A DNA stretch of 64,000 nt. Source: JAJKIP01 sp037200685 (GTDB lineage: Bacteria > Bacteroidota > Bacteroidia > Chitinophagales > Chitinophagaceae). Of the stretch, positions 18,614-28,201 are shown one piece after another; the stretch's first letter is position 1; each line of letters opens with the position of its first letter. The notes beneath the pieces are model-generated. The model was given only the letters and a program-made list of their open reading frames with translations, made no database searches and was not told the origin of the DNA. The stretch lies in assembly GCA_037200685.1 (NCBI GenBank), contig JBBCIG010000015.1:1-64000 (forward strand), in the 5' to 3' direction. Both the position numbers and the translations under genes were made by a program.

Positions 18614-21217
18614 ATGAGATCGACTTTCAGGTTACTGGCATTAGTAGTAATATTTATTAGCAGCAATAAACTCACCGCACAAAAAACCACTCCCAAAATA
18701 AATAATCTTGTGTATGTTGATAAGCAAGGTACATTGCGATATACAAAAGGCAATGCCGAAGCTTCTTTCTTCGGAGTGAATTATACAACTCCTTTTGCGT
18801 ATGCATACCGTGCTCATAAAGCATTAAATATTGACCTGGAAAAAGCGATCGGGCAGGATGTATATCATATGGCCCGCCTGGGCCTTGATGCCTTTCGTGT
18901 GCATGTATGGGATACTGAAATATCTGATACGTTGGGTAATCTTTTAGAAAATGAGCACTTACGCCTGTTTGATTTTTTATTAGCCGAATTAAAAAAGAGA
19001 AATATTAAAGCGATCATCACCCCCATTGCATTTTGGGGTAATGGCTACCCGGAAAGAGATGAAGCTACACCGGGTTTCTCAAGAAGATATGGCAAAGGGA
19101 GAGCGACTGTAAACGATACGGCTATCCGGGCACAGGAAAAATACATGGTACAATTTTTTACGCATAAAAACCCATATACCAATCTTACCTATGTAGAAGA
19201 TCCCGATGTGATCGCTTGTGAATTGAATAATGAACCCAGCCACAGCGGTCCGAAAGAAGGTGCGACCAATTATATTAACCGAATTGCTGCTGCTGTAAGA
19301 AGCACCGGCTTTACAAAACCTATTTTTTATAATGTAAGCCAGACAACTTTTTATGCGGATGCATTTGCAAAAGCTAATATTGACGGTGTGAGTTTTCAGT
19401 GGTACCCGACAGGCCTTGTCGCTAACCAGGAAAACAAAGGGAACTTTTTGCCCAATGTAGATAATTATAATATCAGGCCTTATGATAGTTTCCCTTCTTA
19501 CAACAATAAAGCACGGATTGTTTATGAATTTGATGCGGCGGATGTATTGCAATCGTCTATTTATCCTGCGGTAGCAAGAAGCTTTAAAGAAGCCGGGTTT
19601 CAGTGGGTCACGCAATTTGCTTATGATCCAATGGCATTAGCGTATGCCAATACTGAATACCAGACACATTATTTAAACCTTGCTTACACGCCTTCAAAAG
19701 CAATAAGTATATTGATAGCTTCTGAAGCATTTCATAAACTTCCAAGAAAAAAGAATTACGGCACTTATCCTGCTGATAGTTTATTCGATGTTTTCCGGGT
19801 TAGTTACAGGAATAACCTGAGTGAAATGAATACGGAGAATAAATTTCTTTATTCTAACACGACATCAACAAAGCCCGTTAATGCAACCAAATTAACAACG
19901 ATCGCAGGTGTTGGTAGTTCTCCTGTAGTCAACTACAGTGGCAACGGCGCTTATTTCTTAGACAAAGTAGAAGATGGCGTATGGCGATTGGAAGTAATGC
20001 CTGATGCTGTTCATGTTCGTGATCCTTTTGAACGAGCTTCTCCCAGTAAGGAAGTGACCCGTGTAGTGTGGCAAAACAATTTCATGCAAATAACATTGGC
20101 TGATCTTGGTTCCGGTTTCAGCATTAAAGGATTGAATAGCGGTAATAATTTTTCCGGTACGGCTTCGTCCGAAAATTTTCAAATTCAACCAGGAACATAT
20201 TTATTGACAAGAACAGGAAAAACGATTTCTGCAGGTAAAATCAGTGTAGGTGTAATCGGTCTGAATGAATTTGTCGCACCACAGCCTGTATTTACAGATA
20301 TGTTTTTACGTCATGAACCTTTCGCAGAAGTATCGGCAGGAAAGTCTTTTACTATTACTGCAAAAATTGTTGGTGTTGATACTGGCAGGGTAACATTACA
20401 AATAAACCGATTTGGTGGCGGTGGAGGTCAGGGAGGAAGTGGTGGTCAAAGAACTATTCTTATGACAAAGAAAGCAGGTTCGGAATATACAGCAGAAGTC
20501 CCTGCGGATTTAGTAACACCCGGTATATTGAACTATAGAATACTCCTTCAAAAAGGAAATGAGTTTGCCACATTCCCCGGCGATTTTAAAACGAACCCAT
20601 TTGCATGGGATACTTATACAAATGAAACATGGAAAACATTTGTAGTTCCTGAAAATGCAAGATTGGAAATATTTAATCCCACTGCAGACAGGGCCCGTAT
20701 TTACCCGGGCGGCAGGAGAGGTTTTCAATCAGGATATACAACTGGTGAAAACCCCGGGCAGTTGCTATTAAGATTAACTGCTACTGAACTTTCCGGTGAT
20801 CATTTAATAGGTTTCCAATGGTTCTTTGCTGATAAATTAAAAGGAAGAGCAAGTGAAGCTGGCTCATTAAATAAATTAGTGATCAGGGCAAGAACAGCGG
20901 AAACCCGCCCTGTACAGGCGAAAGTTATTCTAACGAATGCTGATGCTACTTCTGTTTCAACATTTATTACACTCACCAATAGTTTCCAGGATATCGAAGT
21001 GCCGTTGACAAACCTTATTGCTGATTCTGCATTAGTGTTGCCAAGGCCATATCCTCCATACCTGCCTTCGAAGTTTAAAGGAGGCGGTTCCATTGGGGGC
21101 TTTAAATTATCAGATGCTGAAAAAATAGAAATAACAATCGGCTCAGAATTACTTCCGGCGGAATTTAGTAAGCCTTATAGTATAGAAGTGGAATCAATAT
21201 GGCTTCAAAAAAAGTAA
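18614..21217 (+). CDS. Secreted GH-A-clan glycoside hydrolase, family unassigned
   Basis: An 867-residue exported protein (signal peptide about 1-22). A TIM-barrel-like catalytic part covers about 30-400: FFGVNYTTPFAYAYRAH, LGLDAFRVHVWD, IITPIAFWGNGYP. It carries an NEP-type acid/base, Glu207 in ACELNNEPSH, and a probable nucleophile, Glu305 in RIVYEFDAAD. The C-terminal ~450 residues are beta-sandwich-like, with a glycine-rich loop near residue 600 and a final jelly-roll-like domain. The position between two galactanase genes suggests exo-galactanase or beta-galactosidase activity. GH147, a pectic-galactan family found in Bacteroides, is one possibility, and a GH5-like family another. I cannot assign the family from sequence alone. 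Gaps of 42 and 24 bases suggest one transcript with its neighbours. Confidence 0.7.
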   Translation: MRSTFRLLALVVIFISSNKLTAQKTTPKINNLVYVDKQGTLRYTKGNAEASFFGVNYTTPFAYAYRAHKALNIDLEKAIGQDVYHMARLGLDAFRVHVWDTEISDTLGNLLENEHLRLFDFLLAELKKRNIKAIITPIAFWGNGYPERDEATPGFSRRYGKGRATVNDTAIRAQEKYMVQFFTHKNPYTNLTYVEDPDVIACELNNEPSHSGPKEGATNYINRIAAAVRSTGFTKPIFYNVSQTTFYADAFAKANIDGVSFQWYPTGLVANQENKGNFLPNVDNYNIRPYDSFPSYNNKARIVYEFDAADVLQSSIYPAVARSFKEAGFQWVTQFAYDPMALAYANTEYQTHYLNLAYTPSKAISILIASEAFHKLPRKKNYGTYPADSLFDVFRVSYRNNLSEMNTENKFLYSNTTSTKPVNATKLTTIAGVGSSPVVNYSGNGAYFLDKVEDGVWRLEVMPDAVHVRDPFERASPSKEVTRVVWQNNFMQITLADLGSGFSIKGLNSGNNFSGTASSENFQIQPGTYLLTRTGKTISAGKISVGVIGLNEFVAPQPVFTDMFLRHEPFAEVSAGKSFTITAKIVGVDTGRVTLQINRFGGGGGQGGSGGQRTILMTKKAGSEYTAEVPADLVTPGILNYRILLQKGNEFATFPGDFKTNPFAWDTYTNETWKTFVVPENARLEIFNPTADRARIYPGGRRGFQSGYTTGENPGQLLLRLTATELSGDHLIGFQWFFADKLKGRASEAGSLNKLVIRARTAETRPVQAKVILTNADATSVSTFITLTNSFQDIEVPLTNLIADSALVLPRPYPPYLPSKFKGGGSIGGFKLSDAEKIEITIGSELLPAEFSKPYSIEVESIWLQKK

Positions 21218-21241
21218 ATAAATTTTAAAAATCATTTTCAG

Positions 21242-24200
21242 ATGAATTGTATAGTAGCTGCGGCCCGTGTTTGTTTTCTTATAGCAATTCTTTTTATTAG
21301 TGCTGTTAGCAATGGACAGACTTCCATACGTAAAAAGATTAGTCTTGATGAAAATTGGAAATTTCGTTTTGGGCATGCTGCCAATCCTGAAAAAGATTTT
21401 AATTATAGTATCGCTACTATTTTTTCAAAATCAGGCGGCGCTGCAAGAACTGCGGCGGATACACGTTTCAACGACAGTTCATGGAGAACATTGAGCATTC
21501 CCCATGATTGGGCGGTTGAGTTGCCTTTTGTAAATGTTCAAAGCAATGATGTAGAATCGCATGGATATAAACCTGTCGGTGGACTTTTCCCTGAAACAAG
21601 TATTGGCTGGTATAGAAAACATTTCACAGTAGCAAGTGCCGATTCAGGCACCCGTTTCCAAATTCAATTTGATGGGATTTTTAGGAATGCGAATATCTGG
21701 CTTAATGGTTTTTTTGTAGGTAATAATTTAAGTGGATATATAGACGCTTCGTATGACGTAACTGATTTTGTAAGATTCGACCGTGATAACGTTTTAGTAG
21801 TACGGGTTGATGCCACACAATATGAAGGATGGTTTTATGAAGGCGCAGGTATTTACCGTCATGTATGGCTAAACCAATATGACAACTTGCACATTCCCGA
21901 TGGTGGCCTTTTTGCTTATGCCGATGTACAAAATAAAGATGCAACCGTTAATATCGAAACGTCGGTAGAGAACCTTAATTTTTCCGCTGCTAACTGTACA
22001 GTTTATTCTTATATAACAGACCGGAATGGAAAACAAGTAGGCCAGGGCAAAGAGCAACCGCTTTCATTGGCTATAAATGCAAAAGGAACTATCAAACAAA
22101 AAATTACAGTAAGCAATCCAAGATTGTGGTCACTGGATGATCCTTATTTATATAGGATAGTTTCTGTTGTAAAATCAGGAAATAAAATTGTTGATCTTGT
22201 AGGTGATAAATTTGGCATCAGGACATTGCGGTTCGATGCTACGGAAGGTTTTTTCTTGAATGGAAAACATGTAAAGATTTTTGGGACCAACAATCACCAG
22301 GACCATGCGGGAGTAGGGAGCGCCTTACCGGATTACTTACAATATTACAGGGTAAGATTATTGAAAAATATGGGTGTGAATGCATATCGCACCAGTCACA
22401 ATCCTCCAACGCCTGAATTATTAGAAGCATGTGATAGTCTCGGTATGCTGGTAATAGATGAGAACCGTTTGTTAAGCAGCAGCGCTGAGAACATAAGCCA
22501 GTTTGAACGAATGATCCTGCGTGATAGAAATCATCCATCTATTTTCTTATGGTCGATTGGTAATGAAGAAGGGTGGATACATACCAATAGTTTTGGAAAG
22601 CGTATTGCACAAACATTACTTATCAAACAAAAAGAACTAGACCCAAGCCGGACAAGTACATATGCCGCTGATCTTGCTAATGTATATAATGGCGTCAATG
22701 AAGTGATTCCTGTTCGCGGATTCAATTACCGTCAATTCGGTGTTGCGGATTATCATCGTGATCATCCAAATCAACCTATTCTTGGAACTGAAATGGGAAG
22801 TACCGTTACGACGAGGGGCATTTATACAAAAGATAGTATCCGTGGATATCTTCCTGACCAGGACATTACTGCTCCATGGTGGGCCAGTACCGCAGAAACA
22901 TGGTGGTCACTCGCCGGGCCAAATCCTTTCTGGATGGGAGGATTTGTATGGACGGGTTTTGATTACCGCGGTGAACCTACACCATACAGGTGGCCGAATA
23001 TCAATTCTCATTTTGGCATCATGGATATGTGCGGCTTTCCTAAAAGTATTTATTATTACTATCAAAGTTGGTGGACGGATAAAGATGTGTTACATATTTC
23101 ACCCCATTGGAACTGGCGGGATAAAAGAAACCAACCCATTGATGTTTGGGTAAATACCAATGCTGATAATGTGGAACTGTTTCTGAATGGGAGAAGCCTG
23201 GGTAAAAAAGATATGCCCCGCAACAGCCATTTACAATGGACGGTAAATTACCAGCCGGGAACATTGGAAGCGGTGGCATATAAAAAAGGTAAGAAGCTAA
23301 CAACAAAAGTAGAAACTACCGGTACGCCTGTTGAAGTAGTGATGACCCCGTATAAAACAACCATGCTTGCTGATAAGAAAGATGTATGCGTGGTAAACCT
23401 GAGTGTTGTTGACCAGCAGGGCCGTGAAGTGCCTGATGCCGATAATATGATCAAGTTTGTTATTTCAGGACCGGGAAAAATTATCGGTGTTGGAAATGGT
23501 GACCCCAGCAGTCATGAACCTGATAAATATGTTGACGGCACATGGCAAAGAAGTTTATTTTCTGGTAAATGCCAGGTGCTGGTTCAATCAACCGGTGAAG
23601 CCGGCATTATACATTTTGAAGCGAAAGCTGCTGGCTTGTCAACCGGTTCAACAGATATTGTTACCGTGCTTCCGGGAAGTGTTGCTACTGTTATGATTGA
23701 TAAAAATTATGAATTGAAAGGAGAAGCTGCTAAACCGAGGGAGACTACAAAAATGATCGGTGCTGATATTTCTTTTTTACCACAACTGGAAGACCGGGGA
23801 TTAAAATTCACCGACAATGGCGTACAGAAAGACGCTATTTCAATAATGAAAGACCATGGATTTAATTATATAAGATTAAGAATTTTTAATAACCCTGCAA
23901 GGGACAGCGGCGGCTATTCCCCTAAAAGAGGTTTTTGCGATTTAGAACACACCAAACAAATGGCGAAAAGAGTGAAAGCGGCGGGGATGAAATTTTTGCT
24001 TGATTTTCATTACAGCGATACATGGGCCGATCCCGGTAAACAATACAAACCGGCAGCTTGGCGCAATTTATCATTCGAAGAATTAAAGAAAGCATTGTAT
24101 GAGTATACAGTAAATGTAATGCAGGAATTAAAAGCACAGGGTACTATACCGGATATGGTGCAGGTAGGCAATGAAATCAATCATGGAATGGTTTGGCCCG

Positions 24201-24664
24201 AAGGAAATGTAAGTAATGTAGATAGTATGTCGCAGTTAATTGCTGCGGGTGTTGCCGCTGTAAAAGCAGTTGACCCAACGGTTATTATTATGCTGCATGT
24301 TGCATTAGGCGGACAGAATGACGAAACAGTTTTCTTCATGGACCAAATGATGAAAAGAAAAATTCATTTTGATGTAATAGGACTTTCTTATTACCCGAAA
24401 TGGCATGGAACACTCGATGACCTGCGGGATAACATGCATGATCTTTTAAGAAGGTACAATAAAGACATAATTGTGGTAGAATACTCGGCGAAGAAAGAAG
24501 AAGTGAACAAACTCGTATTTGAATTACCGGGTGAAAAAGGAAAAGGCAGCTGCATCTGGGAACCCTTGAGTACATGGGAGAAATTTTTTGACACCGATGG
24601 AAAATCAAATGATTTTATGAAAATGTATGATGAAATAACGAAGAAATACATCGCAGCAAATTGA
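21242..24664 (+). CDS. Bimodular GH2 beta-galactosidase / GH53 endo-galactanase fusion
   Basis: A 1140-residue exported protein. After the signal peptide (about 1-25) comes a full GH2 enzyme: sugar-binding domain (about 30-215), sandwich domain (about 220-330), barrel (about 335-625) with acid/base Glu442 in SIGNEEGW and nucleophile Glu517 in ILGTEMGS, then DUF4982/Big-like domains to about 815. A short linker leads to a complete GH53 domain (about 838-1135) with Glu978 in VQVGNEIN and Glu1080 in DIIVVEYS. Both catalytic pairs are intact, so one chain should combine exo- and endo-attack on beta-1,4-galactan. The reading frame is continuous across the junction. The GH53 half resembles the stand-alone lipoprotein in this locus (DFHYSD-WADPGKQ-KPAAW). 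There is no lipobox, so a periplasmic place is most likely. Confidence 0.9.
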   Translation: MNCIVAAARVCFLIAILFISAVSNGQTSIRKKISLDENWKFRFGHAANPEKDFNYSIATIFSKSGGAARTAADTRFNDSSWRTLSIPHDWAVELPFVNVQSNDVESHGYKPVGGLFPETSIGWYRKHFTVASADSGTRFQIQFDGIFRNANIWLNGFFVGNNLSGYIDASYDVTDFVRFDRDNVLVVRVDATQYEGWFYEGAGIYRHVWLNQYDNLHIPDGGLFAYADVQNKDATVNIETSVENLNFSAANCTVYSYITDRNGKQVGQGKEQPLSLAINAKGTIKQKITVSNPRLWSLDDPYLYRIVSVVKSGNKIVDLVGDKFGIRTLRFDATEGFFLNGKHVKIFGTNNHQDHAGVGSALPDYLQYYRVRLLKNMGVNAYRTSHNPPTPELLEACDSLGMLVIDENRLLSSSAENISQFERMILRDRNHPSIFLWSIGNEEGWIHTNSFGKRIAQTLLIKQKELDPSRTSTYAADLANVYNGVNEVIPVRGFNYRQFGVADYHRDHPNQPILGTEMGSTVTTRGIYTKDSIRGYLPDQDITAPWWASTAETWWSLAGPNPFWMGGFVWTGFDYRGEPTPYRWPNINSHFGIMDMCGFPKSIYYYYQSWWTDKDVLHISPHWNWRDKRNQPIDVWVNTNADNVELFLNGRSLGKKDMPRNSHLQWTVNYQPGTLEAVAYKKGKKLTTKVETTGTPVEVVMTPYKTTMLADKKDVCVVNLSVVDQQGREVPDADNMIKFVISGPGKIIGVGNGDPSSHEPDKYVDGTWQRSLFSGKCQVLVQSTGEAGIIHFEAKAAGLSTGSTDIVTVLPGSVATVMIDKNYELKGEAAKPRETTKMIGADISFLPQLEDRGLKFTDNGVQKDAISIMKDHGFNYIRLRIFNNPARDSGGYSPKRGFCDLEHTKQMAKRVKAAGMKFLLDFHYSDTWADPGKQYKPAAWRNLSFEELKKALYEYTVNVMQELKAQGTIPDMVQVGNEINHGMVWPEGNVSNVDSMSQLIAAGVAAVKAVDPTVIIMLHVALGGQNDETVFFMDQMMKRKIHFDVIGLSYYPKWHGTLDDLRDNMHDLLRRYNKDIIVVEYSAKKEEVNKLVFELPGEKGKGSCIWEPLSTWEKFFDTDGKSNDFMKMYDEITKKYIAAN

Positions 24665-24794
24665 TCAGTTAAGATAACTCGTTCTATAAATCTTTTTCAT
24701 AGCAATACATTGGAAACTCACTTAGAGACAGTGAAACTCTGTTCAGTTCATATTGAAGTAATAGATATAAAATTGACTATTAATTTTTTTATCA

Positions 24795-27287
24795 ATGCGA
24801 AAATTAATTCTTTTATTAACGGCTGCTTTTTTTATCCAGTTATTTAATTATGTAAATGCACAGAATAACGATCGTCAAAGGTTACTGATGGATTTTAATT
24901 GGAAGTTTTTACAAACAGATACTATCAGTGCGGATAAAACTTCATTCAATGACAGCAAATGGCGAACATTGAATCTTCCGCACGACTGGAGCATTGAAAA
25001 TGAATTTATTCAAAACACACCAACAGGTGGGGGTGGCGGTTACTTACCAACAGGAATAGGCTGGTATCGTAAGCATTTTGTTTTGCCAAAGTCAGCTTTA
25101 TCAAAGAGTGTATGGATAGAATTTGACGGTGTGTATCAAAACAGCGATGTATGGATCAATGGAAATCATTTAGGCCATTATCCAAACGGCTACATGAGTT
25201 TTTGCTATAATCTAACTCCTTACATAAAATCAGGCGAGAATATTATTTCCGTTCGTGTTGACAATTCTTTGCAGCCAAATACAAGATGGTATTCAGGTTC
25301 GGGTATTTATCGTCACGTATGGTTAAGCATTGCTAATTCTTTACATGTAGCGCAATGGGGTACTTATATAACTACACCACAGGCTGACTCAGCTTCCGCT
25401 ACGGTTGTTATCAAAACAAAACTTGCTAATAGCGGGACCACTCAACGGGATGGTGTTCTTCGCTCTGTTATTGTTGATGCAAAGGGAAATGAAGTAGCAA
25501 GAAATGAATCTTCCTTTCTGGTTCGCTCAAAGGATAGTTTGGAAGTAGAACAAAAGATCACGGTAGCTATACCTGCTTTGTGGTCAGTGGAAACACCGAA
25601 TTTGTATAGTATGCGTTCAACAATTGTAGATAAAGGAAAAACAGTAGTTGATGAAACCGTATCACCATTTGGAATAAGAGATATTAAGTACGATATAAAC
25701 AAAGGATTTCTTTTAAACGGAAAACAAATAAAACTGAATGGCGTTTGTTTACACCATGATGCAGGAAGCGTGGGCGCCGCCGTGCCGGAAGCGATGTGGG
25801 TGCGCCGTTTGCAGGTTTTAAAAGAAATGGGATGTAATGCTATACGTACTTCACACAATCCGGTTGCACCTGAGTTTCTCGATCTCTGCGATAAGATGGG
25901 ATTTTTAGTGCAGGATGAAATATTCGATGTATGGAAATCGCATAAAGTGGCACATGACTATGCGAGTTATTTTGATCAATGGTCACAACACGATTTGGTA
26001 AAATTCATTCATCGTGACCGTAATCATCCATCTGTCGTCATGTGGAGCGCTGGTAACGAGATTGGTGAACAAAAACAACCAAAAGGGTATGAAGTGCTAC
26101 GCCCGTTAATTGAAACTTTTCATCGGGAAGATCCTACACGCCTTGTTACAACAGGCAATGATAATATAGCAGCCGACGGTGGCTCTACTACATTACCTTT
26201 TATGGAAATGCTGGATATAGTAGGTTATAACTACGTTGACCGCTGGCATGAGCGCAGGGAATTATTTTACAGTATTGACCGGCATGATCATCCCAATTGG
26301 AAAATGACAGGAACGGAAAGTGTTTCTATTTCAGGTGTTCGCGGTAATTATTATGGCGGAGGTTTTGGCGGCGTTGATTCATCTGTTGTAAGGCCGGCTA
26401 CGATGTCAAGTGTTATCCGTGCGGAGCAACTTTGGAAATTTGTTTCATTGCATGATTATGTGATTGGTGATTTTATGTGGACGGGCATTGATTATTTAGG
26501 TGAAGCAAGATGGCCGGCGAAGAATGCGAGTTCCGGTGTGATTGATCTCTGCGGCTTTCCAAAAGACGCTTATTATTTCTATCAAAGCCAATGGACGGAA
26601 AAGCCGATGATCCATTTGGCGCCGCATTGGAACTGGCGGGGAAAAGAAGGAAAAGTGATACAAGTCCTTGCCTACACAAATTGCGATAGCGTAGAACTTT
26701 TTGTAAATGGAAAATCTTTCGGCATAAAAGCATTGGAGTTTCCACGACAGGGAAATTCAGGAGGATGGAATCGCTATGACCGCCCATTAGTAAATACAAC
26801 CACCAGCGATTTACATTTATTATGGGACGTTCCTTACGAACCGGGAATATTAAAAGCAGTGGGAAGAAAAAATGGAAAAATTGTTGTGCAGGAAGAAATA
26901 AAAACGACAGGTGCGCCTGCTGCCATACGTTTATCAGTTGACCGCACTACTATCACTGATCAAAGAGATGTTGCACATGTGAAAGTTGAAATTCTTGATG
27001 AAAATGGAAATGCGATTCCCGATGCAAACGAATTAATAAAATTAACAGTAGACGGAGCAGGAACGTTGATTGGTCTTGACAATGGCAATCCTGCTGATCA
27101 CACATCAATGAAAAGCAACGAACGGAAAACGTTTAATGGATGGGCGCTTGGTGTGGTTCAGTCGGATAAGCCGGGAACGATTCGCATACAGGCCAGCTCT
27201 CCCGGTATTAAAAGTGCATCTATTGAAGTAAATGTTCAAAAGGCCGATGATGCCAGGTTCGTAACAATTGAGAACATAAAGAAGTAA
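24795..27287 (+). CDS. GH2-family beta-galactosidase
   Basis: An 830-residue exported enzyme (signal peptide to about NAQ, residue 23). The domain order is GH2 sugar-binding (about 28-185), sandwich (about 190-300), TIM barrel (about 302-600) and C-terminal DUF4982/Big-type beta domains. The acid/base is Glu422 in SAGNEIGEQ and the nucleophile Glu508 in MTGTESVS. Other GH2 marks are LNLPHDWSIE, GSGIYRHVWL and NAIRTSHNP. Family knowledge places it as a periplasmic exo-enzyme removing terminal beta-galactose from imported oligomers. A glucuronidase or mannosidase role is less likely given the neighbours. It starts 130 bases after the fusion gene, the widest gap within the enzyme block, so a secondary promoter is possible although no clear one was found. 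Confidence 0.9.
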   Translation: MRKLILLLTAAFFIQLFNYVNAQNNDRQRLLMDFNWKFLQTDTISADKTSFNDSKWRTLNLPHDWSIENEFIQNTPTGGGGGYLPTGIGWYRKHFVLPKSALSKSVWIEFDGVYQNSDVWINGNHLGHYPNGYMSFCYNLTPYIKSGENIISVRVDNSLQPNTRWYSGSGIYRHVWLSIANSLHVAQWGTYITTPQADSASATVVIKTKLANSGTTQRDGVLRSVIVDAKGNEVARNESSFLVRSKDSLEVEQKITVAIPALWSVETPNLYSMRSTIVDKGKTVVDETVSPFGIRDIKYDINKGFLLNGKQIKLNGVCLHHDAGSVGAAVPEAMWVRRLQVLKEMGCNAIRTSHNPVAPEFLDLCDKMGFLVQDEIFDVWKSHKVAHDYASYFDQWSQHDLVKFIHRDRNHPSVVMWSAGNEIGEQKQPKGYEVLRPLIETFHREDPTRLVTTGNDNIAADGGSTTLPFMEMLDIVGYNYVDRWHERRELFYSIDRHDHPNWKMTGTESVSISGVRGNYYGGGFGGVDSSVVRPATMSSVIRAEQLWKFVSLHDYVIGDFMWTGIDYLGEARWPAKNASSGVIDLCGFPKDAYYFYQSQWTEKPMIHLAPHWNWRGKEGKVIQVLAYTNCDSVELFVNGKSFGIKALEFPRQGNSGGWNRYDRPLVNTTTSDLHLLWDVPYEPGILKAVGRKNGKIVVQEEIKTTGAPAAIRLSVDRTTITDQRDVAHVKVEILDENGNAIPDANELIKLTVDGAGTLIGLDNGNPADHTSMKSNERKTFNGWALGVVQSDKPGTIRIQASSPGIKSASIEVNVQKADDARFVTIENIKK

Positions 27288-27313
27288 TTTTTACAAAATT
27301 TAAAACTCGTTTT

Positions 27314-28174
27314 ATGAAGATCACATCGTTTAAAAAATTGCTTACGCTTCTATTATTAATAAGCATCACGGCAACCGCGCAACAAAAAGAAATTCTTTTA
27401 TGGCCAAATGGCGCTCCGGGGTCGGAAGGAAAAACAAGTAAAGAGAAAGTAAGAGTTGTAGAAGGCGACCAGGTGGTGAACAATATTAATTTCCCTTCGA
27501 TAACACTTTATATCCCTGCAAAAGAAAAAGCAACGGGCGCCGCAGTCATCATCGCACCAGGCGGGGGGCACCGTGAACTTTGGATCACGCATGAAGGGTA
27601 CAACGAGGCAAAATGGTTAAGCGACAGGGGAGTGGCTGCATTTGTATTGAAATATCGTTTGGCAAAAGATTCCAATTCAACTTATACCATTGATAAAGAT
27701 GAACTGGCGGATATACAGCGGGCCATTCGTTTGGTGCGCAGCCGTGCAAAAGAGTGGGGAGTGGATACTGCTAAAATAGGGGTGATGGGTTTTTCCGCAG
27801 GGGGTGAAGTAGCTGCATTGGCTGCGATGCGGTTTGACTATGGTAATAACAGTGCAACTGATGCGATAGATCGTGAAAGTTCAAGACCTGCTTTCCAGGC
27901 ATTGATTTATCCCGGTAGTTCAGACAGGTTTGAAGTAGCCACGAATGCGCCACCGGCATTTCTCGTTGGAGGTTATGGTGACCGTAACGATATCGCAATT
28001 GGAATCGCGGAAGTTTATATAAAATATAAAAAAGCAAACGTTCCGGCGGAGTTACATATTTATTCAAATGCGGCGCATGGCTTTGGAATGCGTGAAAGAA
28101 ATAAAGGGGCTGTAGCGGATTGGATAAACCGTTTTGAAGATTGGTTAAATGATCGTGGGTTCCTGAAAAAATAA
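27314..28174 (+). CDS. Secreted alpha/beta hydrolase, probable carbohydrate esterase
   Basis: A 286-residue exported protein (signal peptide ending near TATAQ, residue 23). It has the alpha/beta-hydrolase nucleophile elbow GFSAGG with Ser161, an HGGG-like oxyanion stretch APGGGH at 81-86, a plausible acid Asp223 and His255 in AAHGFG. The family is often named endo-xylanase- or BD-FAE-like but acts on acyl esters. In this locus it may remove acetyl or feruloyl groups from pectic galactan side chains so the glycosidases can proceed; this is inference. It is tightly packed (26 and 27 bases) between a GH2 gene and the lactonase gene, and therefore part of the same transcript. Confidence 0.8.
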   Translation: MKITSFKKLLTLLLLISITATAQQKEILLWPNGAPGSEGKTSKEKVRVVEGDQVVNNINFPSITLYIPAKEKATGAAVIIAPGGGHRELWITHEGYNEAKWLSDRGVAAFVLKYRLAKDSNSTYTIDKDELADIQRAIRLVRSRAKEWGVDTAKIGVMGFSAGGEVAALAAMRFDYGNNSATDAIDRESSRPAFQALIYPGSSDRFEVATNAPPAFLVGGYGDRNDIAIGIAEVYIKYKKANVPAELHIYSNAAHGFGMRERNKGAVADWINRFEDWLNDRGFLKK

Positions 28175-28201
28175 AATTATTTACATCATCAAGTACTTGT
28201 T

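Noticed and set aside
20410..20455. G-rich GGTGGCGGTGGAGGT run as a possible G-quadruplex or slippage site
   Set aside because: It encodes an in-frame glycine loop (GGGGGQGGSGG) of the GH-A enzyme; a simple coding explanation suffices.
22740..23153. 137-codon plus-strand frame inside the GH2-GH53 gene
   Set aside because: It overlaps the GH2 catalytic region in another frame and has no recognisable domain.
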